Assembly: GCF_051401765.1 (NCBI RefSeq) | Contig: NW_027480548.1 | Coordinates: forward strand, 620,001 to 684,000 | Origin: Calliopsis andreniformis | Taxonomy: Eukaryota; Arthropoda; Insecta; Hymenoptera; Andrenidae | Length of the DNA stretch: 64,000 nt | Reading direction: 5' to 3' | Part shown: positions 53,271 through 64,000 of the stretch, piece after piece | Layout of the letters: each line of letters starts with the position of its first letter | Numbering within the stretch: the stretch's first letter is position 1 | The notes under the pieces: model-generated | Databases searched by the model: none | What the model was told of the DNA's origin: nothing | What the model saw: the letters and a program-made list of their open reading frames with translations, nothing else | Program-made: the position numbers and the translations under genes

Positions 53271-56200
53271 TCAGGATTGAGGTTTGAGGACTGAGTATTG
53301 AGGATTGAAGATTGAGGATTGAGGATTGAGAATTGAGGATTGGGGATTGAAGATTGAATATTGATGATTGAAGGTTGAGGATTGAGTATTGATGGTTGTG
53401 GATAGAGGACGAGGACTGAGGGTTGAATATTGACGTTTGAGCTCTGAGGATTGAGGATTGAGGATTGAGAATTGAGGATTGAGGATTGAGGATTGAAGAT
53501 TGAAGATTGGGTATTGAGGATTGAAGAATGAGGATTGAGGATTGAGGATTGAGGATTGACGATTGCAGATTGAGTATTGAGGATTGAGGATTGAGGATTG
53601 AGGATTGAGGATTGAGGATTGAGGATTGAGGATTGAGGACTGAGGATTGCGGATTGAGAATTGAAGATTGAGTATTGAGGATTGATTATTGAGGATTGAG
53701 GATTGAGTATTGAGGATTGAGGTTGAGGATTGAAGATTGAGGATTGGGGATTGGGGATTGAGAATTGAGGATTGAGGATTGAAGTTGAGTATTGAGGACT
53801 GAAGAGTGAGGATAGAGATTTGATTATTGAATATTGTGGATTGAGTATTGAACCATGAGTATTCAGAATATTCTATTGAGTGTTGGGAATTGAGGATTGA
53901 TGGTTGAGTATTGAGGATTGGCGTCTGAGGGTTGTGCCTTGAATATTGAGGATTGAGGATTGAGGATAGAGGATAGAGGACTGATGATTGAGGATTGAAG
54001 ATTGAGGATTGTGGATTCCGGATTGAGGTTTGAGGACTGAGAATTGAGGATTGAGTATTGAGGGTTGAGGATTGAGGATTGAGGATTGAGGATTGAAGAT
54101 TGAGGATTGGGTATTTCGGATTGAACATTGAGGATTGAGGATTGAGGATTGAGGATTGAGGATTGAGTATTGAAGATTGAATATTGATGATTGAAGATTG
54201 AGGATTGAGGATTGAAGGTTGTGGATAGAGGACGAGGACTGAGGGTTGAATATTGATGTTTGAGGTCTGAGGATTGAGGATTGAGGATTGAGGATTGAGT
54301 ATTGAGGATTGAGGATTGAAGATTGAGGATTGGGTATTGAGGATTGAAGAATGAGGATTGAGGATTGAGGTTTGAGGATTGAGGATTGCAGATTGAGTAT
54401 TGAGGATTGAGGATTGAGGATTGAGGATTGAGGATTGAGGATTGAGGATTGAGGATTGAGGATTGAAGATTGAGGATTGAGGATTGAGGATTGAGGATTG
54501 AGGTTGAGGATTGAAGATTGAGGATTGGGGATTGAGGACTGACGATTGAGGATTGAGTATTGGGGATTGAGGATTGAGGATTGAGGATTGAAATTGAGTA
54601 TTGAGGATTGAAGATTGAGGATTGAGATTTGATTATTGAATATTGTGGACTGAGTATTGAAACGGGAGTATTCAGAATATTCTATTGAGTGTTGAGAATT
54701 GAGGATTGAAGATTGAGTATTGAGTATTGAGGATTGAGGATTGAGGATTGAAGATTGAGGACTGAGAATTGAGGATTGAGGATTGAGGATTGAAGATTGA
54801 AGATTGGGTATTGAGGATTGAAGAATGAGGATTGAGGATTGAGGATTGAGGATTGACGATTGCAGATTGAGTATTGAGGATTGAGGATTGAGGATTGAGG
54901 ATTGAGGATTGAGGATTGAGGATTGAGGATTGAGGACTGAGGATTGCGGATTGAGAATTGAAGATTGAGTATTGAGGATTGATTATTGAGGATTGAGGAT
55001 TGAGTATTGAGGATTGAGGTTGAGGATTGAAGATTGAGGATTGGGGATTGGGGATTGAGAATTGAGGATTGAGGATTGAAGTTGAGTATTGAGGACTGAA
55101 GAGTGAGGATAGAGATTTGATTATTGAATATTGTGGATTGAGTATTGAACCATGAGTATTCAGAATATTCTATTGAGTGTTGGGAATTGAGGATTGATGG
55201 TTGAGTATTGAGGATTGGCGTCTGAGGGTTGTGCCTTGAATATTGAGGATTGAGGATTGAGGATAGAGGATAGAGGACTGATGATTGAGGATTGAAGATT
55301 GAGGATTGTGGATTCCGGATTGAGGTTTGAGGACTGAGAATTGAGGATTGAGTATTGAGGGTTGAGGATTGAGGATTGAGGATTGAGGATTGAAGATTGA
55401 GGATTGGGTATTTCGGATTGAACATTGAGGATTGAGGATTGAGGATTGAGGATTGAGGATTGAGGACTGAAGATTGAATATTGATGATTGATGATTGAGG
55501 ATTGAGGACTGAAGGTTGTGGATTGAGGACGAGGACTGAGGGTTGAGTATTGATGTGTGAGGTCTGAGGATTGAGGATTGAGGATTGAGAATTGAGGATT
55601 GAGGATTGAGGATTGAAGATTGAAGATTGGGTATTGAGGATTGAAGAATGAGGATTGAGGATTGAGGATTGAGGATTGAGGATTGAAGATTGAGTATTGA
55701 GGATTGAACATTGAGGCTTGAGGATTGAGCATTGAGGATTGGGGATTGAAGATTGAGTATTGAGGATTGAAGATTGAGGATTGAGGATTGAGGATTGAGG
55801 ATTGAGGATTGAGGATTGAGGATTGAGGATTGAGGATTGAGTATTGAAGATTGAATATTGATGATTGAAGATTGAGGATTGAGGATTGAAGGTTGTGGAT
55901 AGAGGACGAGGACTGAGGGTTGAATATTGATGTTTGAGGTCTGAGGATTGAGGATTGAGGATTGAGGATTGAGTATTGAGGATTGAGGATTGAAGATTGA
56001 GGATTGGGTATTGAGGATTGAAGAATGAGGATTGAGGATTGAGGTTTGAGGATTGAGGATTGCAGATTGAGTATTGAGGATTGAGGATTGAGGATTGAGG
56101 ATTGAGGATTGAGGATTGAGGATTGAGGATTGAGGATTGAAGATTGAGGATTGAGGATTGAGGATTGAGGATTGAGGTTGAGGATTGAAGATTGAGGATT

Positions 56201-58150
56201 GGGGATTGAGGACTGACGATTGAGGATTGAGTATTGGGGATTGAGGATTGAGGATTGAGGATTGAAATTGAGTATTGAGGATTGAAGATTGAGGATTGAG
56301 ATTTGATTATTGAATATTGTGGACTGAGTATTGAAACGGGAGTATTCAGAATATTCTATTGAGTGTTGAGAATTGAGGATTGAAGATTGAGTATTGAGTA
56401 TTGAGGATTGAGGATTGAGGATTGAAGATTGAGGACTGAGAATTGAGGATTGAGGATTGAGGATTGAGGATTGAAGATTGAGGATTGGGTATTGAGGATT
56501 GAAGAATGAGGATTGAGGATTGAGGTTTGAGGATTGAGGGTTGCAGATTGAGTATTGAGGATTGAAGATTGATGATTGAGGATTGAGGATTGAAGATTGA
56601 GGATTGAGGATTGAGGATTGAGGATTGAGGATTGAAGATTGAGTATTGAGGATTGAAGGTTGAGGATTGAGGATTGAGTACTGAGGATTGAGGATTGAGG
56701 ATTGAGGATTGAGGATTGAAGATTGAGGATTGATGATTGAGGATTGAGAATTGAGAATTGAGGATGAGATCTGAGGGTTGAGGATTGAGGGTTGGGAAAT
56801 GGGGATTGAGGATTAAGGATTGAGGATTGAGGATTGAGGATTGAGGATTGAAGATTGAGGATTGGGTATTGAGGATTGAAGAATGAGGATTGAGGATTGA
56901 GGTTTGAGGATTGAGGATTGCAGATTGAGTATTGAGGATTGAAGATTGATGATTGAGGATTGGGGATTGAGGATTGAGGATTGAGGATTGAGCATTGAAG
57001 ATAGAGGATTGGGGACTGAGTGTTGAGGGTTGAGTGATGAGAATTGATGTTTGTGGATGGAGATTTGAAGATTGCAGATTGAGTATTGAGTATTGAAATG
57101 TGTGAATTGATGATATTCTATTGAGGACTGAGAATTAACGACTGAATGTTGAGGACTGAGGTCTGAAGATTGAGGATTCAGGATTGTGGATTCAGGATGG
57201 AGGTTTGAGGACTGAGAATTGAGGACTGAGTACTGAGAATTGAGGATTGAGGATTGAGGATTGAGGATTGAAGATTGAGGATTGGGTATTGAGGATTGAA
57301 GAATGAGGATTGAGGATTGAGGATTGAGGATTGAGGATTGACGATTGCAGATTGAGTATTGAGAATTGAGGATTGAGGATTGAGGATTGAGGATTGAGGA
57401 TTGAGGATTGAGGATTGAGGATAGAGGATTGAGGATTGAAGATTGAGTATTGAGGATTGATTATTGAGGATTGAGGATTGAGGATTGAGGATTGAGGTTG
57501 AGGATTGAAGATTGAGGATTGGGGATTGAGGATTGACGATTGAGGATTGAGTATTGGGGATTGAGAATTGAGGATTGAGGATTGAAGTTGAGTATTGAGG
57601 ACTGAAGATTGAGGATAGAGATTTGATTATTGAATATTGTGGATTGAGTATTGAACCATGAGTATTCAGAATATTCTATTGAGTGTTGGGAATTGAGGAT
57701 TGATGGTTGAGTATTAAGGATTGGTGGCTGAGGGTTGTGCCTTGAATATTGAGGATAGAGGATTGAGGATTGAGGATAGAGGACTGATGATTGAGGATTG
57801 AAGATTGAGGATTGTGGATTCAGGATTGAGGTTTGAGGACTGAGAATTGAGGATTGAGTATTGAGGGTTGAGGATTGAGGATTGAGGATTGAGGATTGAA
57901 GATTGAGGATTGGGTATTTCGGATTGAACATTGAGGATTGAGGATTGAGGATTGAGGATTGAGGATTGAGGACTGAAGATTGAATATTGATGATTGATGA
58001 TTGAGGATTGAGGATTGAGGGTTGTGGATTGAGGACGAGGACTGAGGGTTGAGTATTGATGTGTGAGGTCTGAGGATTGAGGATTGAGGATTGAGAGTTG
58101 AGGATTGAGGATTGAAGATTGAGGATTGGGTATTGAGGATTGAAGAATGA
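53271..58150 (+). repeat. Distal B2 sequence, collinear with 28.85-34.08 kb
   Basis: Follows B1 at offset 24417 to about 54150. After a 377-bp loss near 54170 the offset is 24040, and after the 42 bp that B1 lacks it is 24082. It contains B landmarks with palindromes at 53865, 54674, 55162, 56348 and 57668, and a further 0.9-kb module (56299-57190). Collinearity ends at about 58150, where B1 meets its own junction region. Confidence 0.78.
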
Positions 58151-61100
58151 GCATTGAGGATTGAGGATTGAGTATTGAGGATTGAAGATTGAGTATTGAG
58201 GATTGAACATTGAGGCTTGAGGATTGAGAATTGAGGATTGGGGATTGAAGATTGAGTATTGAGGATTGAAGATTGAGGTCTGAGGATTGAGGATTGAGGA
58301 TTGAGAATTGAGGATTGAGGATAGAGGATTGAAGATTGAGGATTGGGTATTGGGGATTGAAGAATGAGGATTGAGGATTGAGGATTGAGGGTTGAGGATT
58401 GCAGATTGAGTATTGAGGATTGAGGATTGAGGATTGATGATTGAGGATTGAGGGTTGAGGATTGAGGATTGAGGATTGAGGATTGAAGATTGAGTATTGA
58501 GGATTGAAGATTGAGGATTGAGGATTGAGGGTTGAGGATTGAGGTTGAGGATGGAAGATTGAGGATTGGGGATTGAGGATTGACGATTGAGGATTGAGTA
58601 TTGGGGATTGAGAATTGAGGATTGAGGATTGAAATTGACTATTGAGGATTGAAGATTGAGGATTGAGGATTGAGGTTTGAGGATTGAGGACGAGGACTGA
58701 CGGTTGAGGATTGAGGTTTGAGGGTTGAGGATTGTGGCTTGAGGACTGAGGATTGAGGATTGAGGATTGCAGATTGTGTATTGAGGATTGAGGATTGAGG
58801 ATTGAGGATTGAGGATTGAGGATTGAGGATTGAGGATTGAGGATTGAGGATTGGGGATTGAAGATTGAGTATTGAGGATTGAAGATTGAGGATTGAGTAT
58901 TGAGGATTGAGGATTGAGGATTGAGGTTGAGGATTGAAGATTGAGGATTGGGGATTGAGGATTGACGATTGAGGATTGAGTATTGGGGATTGAGAATTGA
59001 GGATTGAGGATTGAAGTTGAGTATTGACGATTGAAGATTCAGGATTGTGACTTGATTATTGAATATTGTGGATTGAGTATTGAACCATGAGTATTCAGGA
59101 TATTCTATTGAGTATTGAGAATTGAGGATTGATGGTTGAGTATTGAGGATTGATGGCTGAGGGTTGTGTCTTGAATATTGAGGATTGAGGATTGAGGATT
59201 GAGGATTGAGGATTGAGGATTGAGGATCGAGGATTGAGGATTGAGGATTGAAGATTGAGGATTGAGGATTGAGGTTTGAGGATTGAGGTTGAGGATTGAA
59301 GATTGAGGATTGGGGATTGAGGATTGACGATTGAGGATTGAGTATTGGGGATTGAGGATTGAGGATTGAAATTGAGTATTGAGGATTCAAGATTGAGGAT
59401 TGAGATTTGATTATTGAATATTGTGGACTGAGTATTGAAACGGGAGTATTCAGAATATTCTATTGAGTGTTGAGTATTGAGGATTGAAGATTGAGGATTG
59501 AGTATTGAGGATTGAGGATTAAGGATTGAGGGTTGAGAATTGAGGATTGAGGATTGAGGATTGAAGATTGAGGATTGGGTATTGAGGGTTGAAGAATGAG
59601 GATTGAGGATTGAGGTTTGAGGATTGAGGATTGCAGATTGAGTATTGAGGATTGAAGATTGATGATTGAGGATTGAGGATTGAAGATTGAGGATTGAGGA
59701 TTGAGGATTGAGGATTGAGGATTGAAGATTGAGTATTGAGGATTGAAGATTGAGGATTGGGTATTGAGGATTGAAGAATGAGGATTGAGGATTGAGGATT
59801 GAGGATTGAGGATTGAGGATTGAAGATTGAGTATTGAGGATTGAATATTGAGGATTGAGGATTGAGGATTGAGGATTTAGGTTGAGGATTGAAGATTGAG
59901 GATTGGGGATTGAGGATTGACGATTGAGGATTGAGTATTCGGGATTGAGAATTGAGGACTGAGGATTGAAATTGAGTATTGAGGACTGAAGATTGAGGAT
60001 TGAAGATTAAGGATTGGGTATTGAGGATTGAAGAATGAGGATTGAGGACTGAGGATTGAGGATTGCGGATTGAGGACCTAGGATTGGAGATTGATTATTG
60101 AGGATTGATGATTGGGGATTGAGGATTGAGGATTCAGGATCTAGGATTGGTAATCGATTATTGAGGATTGAGGTTTGAGGTCTGAGGATTGAGGATTGAG
60201 GATTGAGGATTGAGGATTGAGGATTGAGGATCGAGGATTGAGGATTGAGGATTGAAGATTGAGGATTGAGGATTGAGGATTGAAGATTGAGGATTGAGGA
60301 TTCAGGATTGAGGATTGAGGATTGAGGATTGAAGATTGAATATTGATGATTGAAGATTGAAGATTGAGGATTGAGGATTGAGGATTGAGGTTGAGGATTG
60401 AAGATTGAGTATTAAGGATTGAAGATTGGGTTTGAGGATCTAGGATTGGAGATTGATTATTGAGGATTGAAGATTGAGGATTGAGGATCGAGGATTGAGA
60501 ATTGAGAATTGAGGATGAGGACTGAGGGTTGAGGATTGAGGTTTGAGGCATGAGGGTTGAGGGTTGAGGATTGAGGATTGAGGATTGAGGATTGAGGATT
60601 GAGTATTGAAGATTGAGTATTGATGCCTGAGGATTGAGGATCGAGGATTGAGGATTCAGGATTGGAGATTGATTATTGAGGATTGAAGATTGAGGGATTG
60701 AGGATTGAGGATTGAGAATTGAGAATTGAGTACGAGGACTGAGGGTTGAGGATTGAGGTTTGAGGAATGAGGATTGAGGGTTGGGGAATGAGGATTGAGG
60801 ATTGAGGATTGAGCATTGAAGATTGAGTATTGATGCCTGTGGATTGAGGATTGAGGATTGATGATTGAGGATCGAGGATTGAAGATTGAGATTTGAGGAT
60901 TGAAGATTGAGGATTGAGGATTGAGGATTGAGGATGGAGGATGAGGGCTGAGGGTTGATGATTGAGGATTGAGAAATGAGGTTTGAGGATTGAGGATTGA
61001 AATTGAGGGTTGGGTATTGAGGATTGAAGAATGAGGATTGACGAATTAGGATTGAGGATTGAAGAATGAGGATTGAGGATTGAGGATTGAGGATTGAGGA

Positions 61101-64000
61101 TTGAAGATTGAGTATTGAGGATTGAACATTGAGGCTTGAGGATTGAGCATTGAGGATTGGGGATTGAAGATTGAGTATTGAGGATTGAAGATTGAGGATT
61201 GAGGATTGAGGATTGAGGATTGAGGTTGAGGATTGAAGATTGAGGATTGGGGATTGAGGACTGACGATTGAGGATTCAGTATTGGGGATTGAGGATTGAG
61301 GATTCAGGATTGAAATTGAGTATTGAGGATTGAAGATTGAGGATTGAGATTTGATTATTGAATATTGTGGACTGAGTATTGAAACGGGAGTAGTCAGAAT
61401 ATTCTATTGAGTGTTGAGAATTGAGGATTGAAGATTGAGTATTGAGTATTGAGGAGTGAGGATTGAGGATTGAAGATTGAGGACTGAGAATTGAGGATTG
61501 AGGATTGAAGATTGAGGATTGAGGATTGAGGATTGGGTATTGAGGATTGAAGAATGAGGATTGAGGATTGAGGTTTGAGGATTGAGGGTTGCAGATTGAG
61601 TATTGAGGATTGAAGATTGATGATTGAGGATTGAGGATTGAAGATTGAGGATTGAGGATTGAGGATTGAGGATTGAGGGTTGGGAAATGGGGATTGAGGA
61701 TTAAGGATTGAGGATTGAGGATTGAGGATTGAGGATTGATGATTGAGGATTGAGTATTGAAGATTGAGTATTGATCACTGAGGATTGAGTATTGAGGATT
61801 GAGGATTGAGAATGGAGGATTGAGGATTGAGGATTGAAGATTGAGGATTGGGTATTGAGGATTGAAGAATGAGGATTGAGGATTGAGGTTTGAGGATTGA
61901 GGATTGCAGATTGAGTATTGAGGATTGAAGATTGATGATTGAGGATTGGGGATTGAGGATTGAGGATTGAGGATTGAGTATTGAAGATTGAGGATTGGGG
62001 ACTGAGTGTTGAGGGTTGAGTGATGAGAATTGATGTTTGTGGATGGAGATTTGAAGATTGCAGATTGAGTATTGAGTATTGAAATGTGTGAATTGATGAT
62101 ATTCTATTGAGGACTGAGAATTGACGACTGATTGTTGAGGACTGAGGTCTGAAGATTGAGGATTCAGGATTGTGGATTCAGGATTGAGGTTTGAGGACTG
62201 AGAATTGAGGACTGAGTACTGAGAATTGAGGATTGAGGATTGAGGATTGAGGATTGAAGATTGAGGATTGGGTATTGAGGATTGAAGAATGAGGATTGAG
62301 GATTGAGGATTGAGGATTGAGGATTGACGATTGCAGATTGAGTATTGAGGATTGAGGATTGAGGATTGAGGATTGAGGATTGAGGATTGAGGATTGAGGA
62401 TTGAGGATTGAGGATTGAGGATTGAAGATTGAGGATTGAGGATTGAGCATTGAGGATTGAAGATTGATGACTGGGGATTGAGGATTGAAGATTGATTATT
62501 AAGGATTGAAGATTGGGGATTGAGGATCTAGGATTGGAGATTGATTATTGAGGATTGAAGATTGAGGATTGAGGATTGAGGATTGAGAGTTGATAATTGA
62601 GGATGAGGGCAGAGGGTTGAGGATTGAGGTTTGAGGAATGAGGACTGAGGATTGAGGATAGAGAATTGAGGCCTGATGATTGAGGATTGAAGATTGAGGA
62701 TTGGGTATTGAGGATTGAAGAATGAGGATTGAGGATTGAGGATTGAGGATTGAGGATTACAGATTGAGTATTGAGGATTGAGGATTGAGGATTGAGGATT
62801 GAGGATTGAGGATTGAGGATTGAGGATTGAACATTGAGGATTGAGGATTGAGGATTGAGGATTGAGGTTGAGGATTGAAGATTGGGGATTGGGGATTGAG
62901 GACTGACGATTGAGGATTGAGTATTGGGGATTGAGGATTGAGGATTGAGGATTGAAATTGAGTATTGAGGATTGAAGATTGAGGATTGAGAATTGATTAT
63001 TGAATATTGTGGACCGAGTATTGAAACGGGAGTATTCAGAATATTCTATTGAGTGTTGAGAATTGAGGATTGAAGATTGAGTATTGAGCATTGAGGATTG
63101 AGGATTGAGGATTGAAGATTGAGGATTGAGAATTGAGGTTTGAGGATTGAGGATTGAGGATTGAAGATTGAGGATTGGGTATTGAGGATTGAAGAATGAG
63201 GATTGAGGATTGAGGTTTGAGGATTGAGGATTGCAGATTGAGTATTGAGGATTGAAGATTGATGATTGAGGATTGAGGATTGAGGATTGAGGGTTGAAGA
63301 TTGAGGATTGAGGATTGAGGGTTGAGGATTGAGGTTTGAGGACTGAGGATTGAGGATTGAGGATTGAGGATTGGGGCTTGAGGATTGAGGATAGAGGATT
63401 GAAGATTGAGGATTGAGGATTGAGGATGAGGGCTGAGAGTTGACGAATTGAGGTTTGAGGTCTGAGGACTGAGGATTGAGGATTGAGGATTGAGGAATGA
63501 GGATTGAAGATTGAGGATTGGGGACTGAGTGTTGAGGGTTGTGTGATGAGAATTGATGTTTGTGGATGGAGATTTGAAGATTGCAGATTGAGTATTGTGT
63601 ATTGAAATGTGTGAATTGATGATATTCTATTGAGGACTGAGAATTGACGACTGATTGTTGAGGACTGAGGTCTGAAGATTGAGGATTCAGGATTGTGGAT
63701 TCAGGATTGAGGTTTGAGGACTGAGAATTGAGGACTGAGTATTGAGAATTGAGGATTGAGGATTGAGGATTGAGGATTGAAGATTGAGGATTGGGTATTG
63801 CGGATTGAACATTGAGGATTGAGGATTGAGGATTGAGGATTGAGGATTGAGGACTGAAGATTGAGTATTGATGATTGAAGATTGAGCATTGAGGATTGAG
63901 GGTTATGGATTTTGGACGAGGACTGAGGGCTGAGGGTTGAGGTTTGAGGTTAGAGTATTGAATCCTGAGAATTCAGGATATTCTATTGAGTATTGAGAAT
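58150..64000 (+). repeat. Region C: heptamer satellite without a long duplicate in the window
   Basis: Same monomer and same landmark vocabulary: B landmarks near 59051, 59406, 61349, 62992 and 63930, and A-like landmarks near 62034 and 63559. The order is not collinear with earlier blocks for more than about 1 kb. Register changes are more frequent, including an 8-bp monomer near 60688. GATCTAG-type monomers near 60140, 60437 and 62525 recall 26.75 and 47.05 kb. The array continues past the window end. Nothing gene-like is present. Confidence 0.8.

Larger units (their letters stand above)
1..64000 (+). repeat. Heptanucleotide satellite array, consensus GATTGAG
   Basis: The entire window is built from head-to-tail 7-bp monomers with + strand consensus GATTGAG, roughly 9,100 copies. 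Common variants are GATTGAA, TATTGAG, GACTGAG, GTTTGAG, GGTTGAG, AATTGAG, GATTGGG, GAATGAG, GATCGAG and GATTCAG. The central TGA is the most stable part; the first and last positions vary most. Nearly all change is substitution. Length changes are mostly 6-bp monomers (GACGAG, GATGAG, GGTGAG, GTTGAG) that recur in the same context in every copy. No stretch is inverted, and no stretch over about 50 bp falls outside the 7-bp pattern. C is scarce on this strand, giving extreme strand asymmetry. The array reaches both window edges, so its true length exceeds 64 kb. Function is unknown; structural satellite DNA is the simplest reading. Confidence 0.97.

Noticed and set aside
1..64000. Telomeric repeat array
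   Set aside because: GATTGAG differs from the telomere repeats I know (TTAGGG, TTTAGGG, TTAGG, TCAGG). Higher-order structure and heavy monomer variation are not telomere-like.
1..64000. CRISPR array
   Set aside because: There are no repeat-spacer units: spacing between landmarks is 406-476 bp and the intervening DNA is itself heptamer repeat. No cas-like gene exists.
1..64000. Promoters, ribosome binding sites and terminators
   Set aside because: GAGG-like strings occur every 7 bp as part of the monomer and cannot be read as ribosome binding sites. No hairpin followed by a T run exists, and no start codon is set apart by context.

Overview
This window holds one thing: a tandem array of a 7-bp satellite, consensus GATTGAG on the + strand (complement CTCAATC). 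It runs from the first base to the last, always in the same orientation, and continues past both edges. I see no credible protein-coding gene, tRNA, rRNA, mobile element, CRISPR array, promoter or terminator. The many long minus-strand open frames are a by-product of the repeat. The consensus complement has no stop in any frame and always translates to a rotation of N-P-Q-S-S-I-L, while the + strand carries a TGA in every frame every 21 bp.

Organism: the sequence does not identify it. A gene-free satellite of at least 64 kb with nested higher-order repeats (HORs) is most typical of eukaryotic heterochromatin (centromeric, subtelomeric, sex- or B-chromosome). Heptanucleotide arrays also occur between genes in bacteria, such as the cyanobacterial STRR repeats, but 64 kb would be extraordinary there. 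I lean to eukaryotic satellite DNA with low confidence.

Layout: single heptamers are quite degenerate, but particular strings of variant heptamers recur as near-identical blocks. A-type sequence begins with a recognisable leader at 1, 11424, 21530, 34520 and 42381. Long A blocks (A1 1-11423, A2 11424-21529, A4 34520-42380) contain a 1295-bp HOR of exactly 185 heptamers, itself a trimer of 427, 406 and 462 bp (61, 58 and 66 heptamers). Short A blocks (A3 at 21530, A5 at 42381) run on into B-type sequence (about 24350-34275 and 45195-58150). B carries a different landmark centred on the perfect palindrome AGAATATTCT. The series long A, then short A plus B, occurs twice (11.4-34.3 kb and 34.3-58.15 kb), so the window contains a macro-duplication with copies 21-24 kb apart. 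Region C (58.15-64 kb) uses the same vocabulary but shows no long collinear duplicate inside the window.

How it evolved: the duplications and deletions I could delimit keep the 7-bp register. Their lengths equal 7n minus the number of 6-bp monomers they contain. This fits unequal exchange or slippage between misaligned but in-register monomers. All comparisons were made by eye, so block edges are good to tens of bases unless an exact offset is given.
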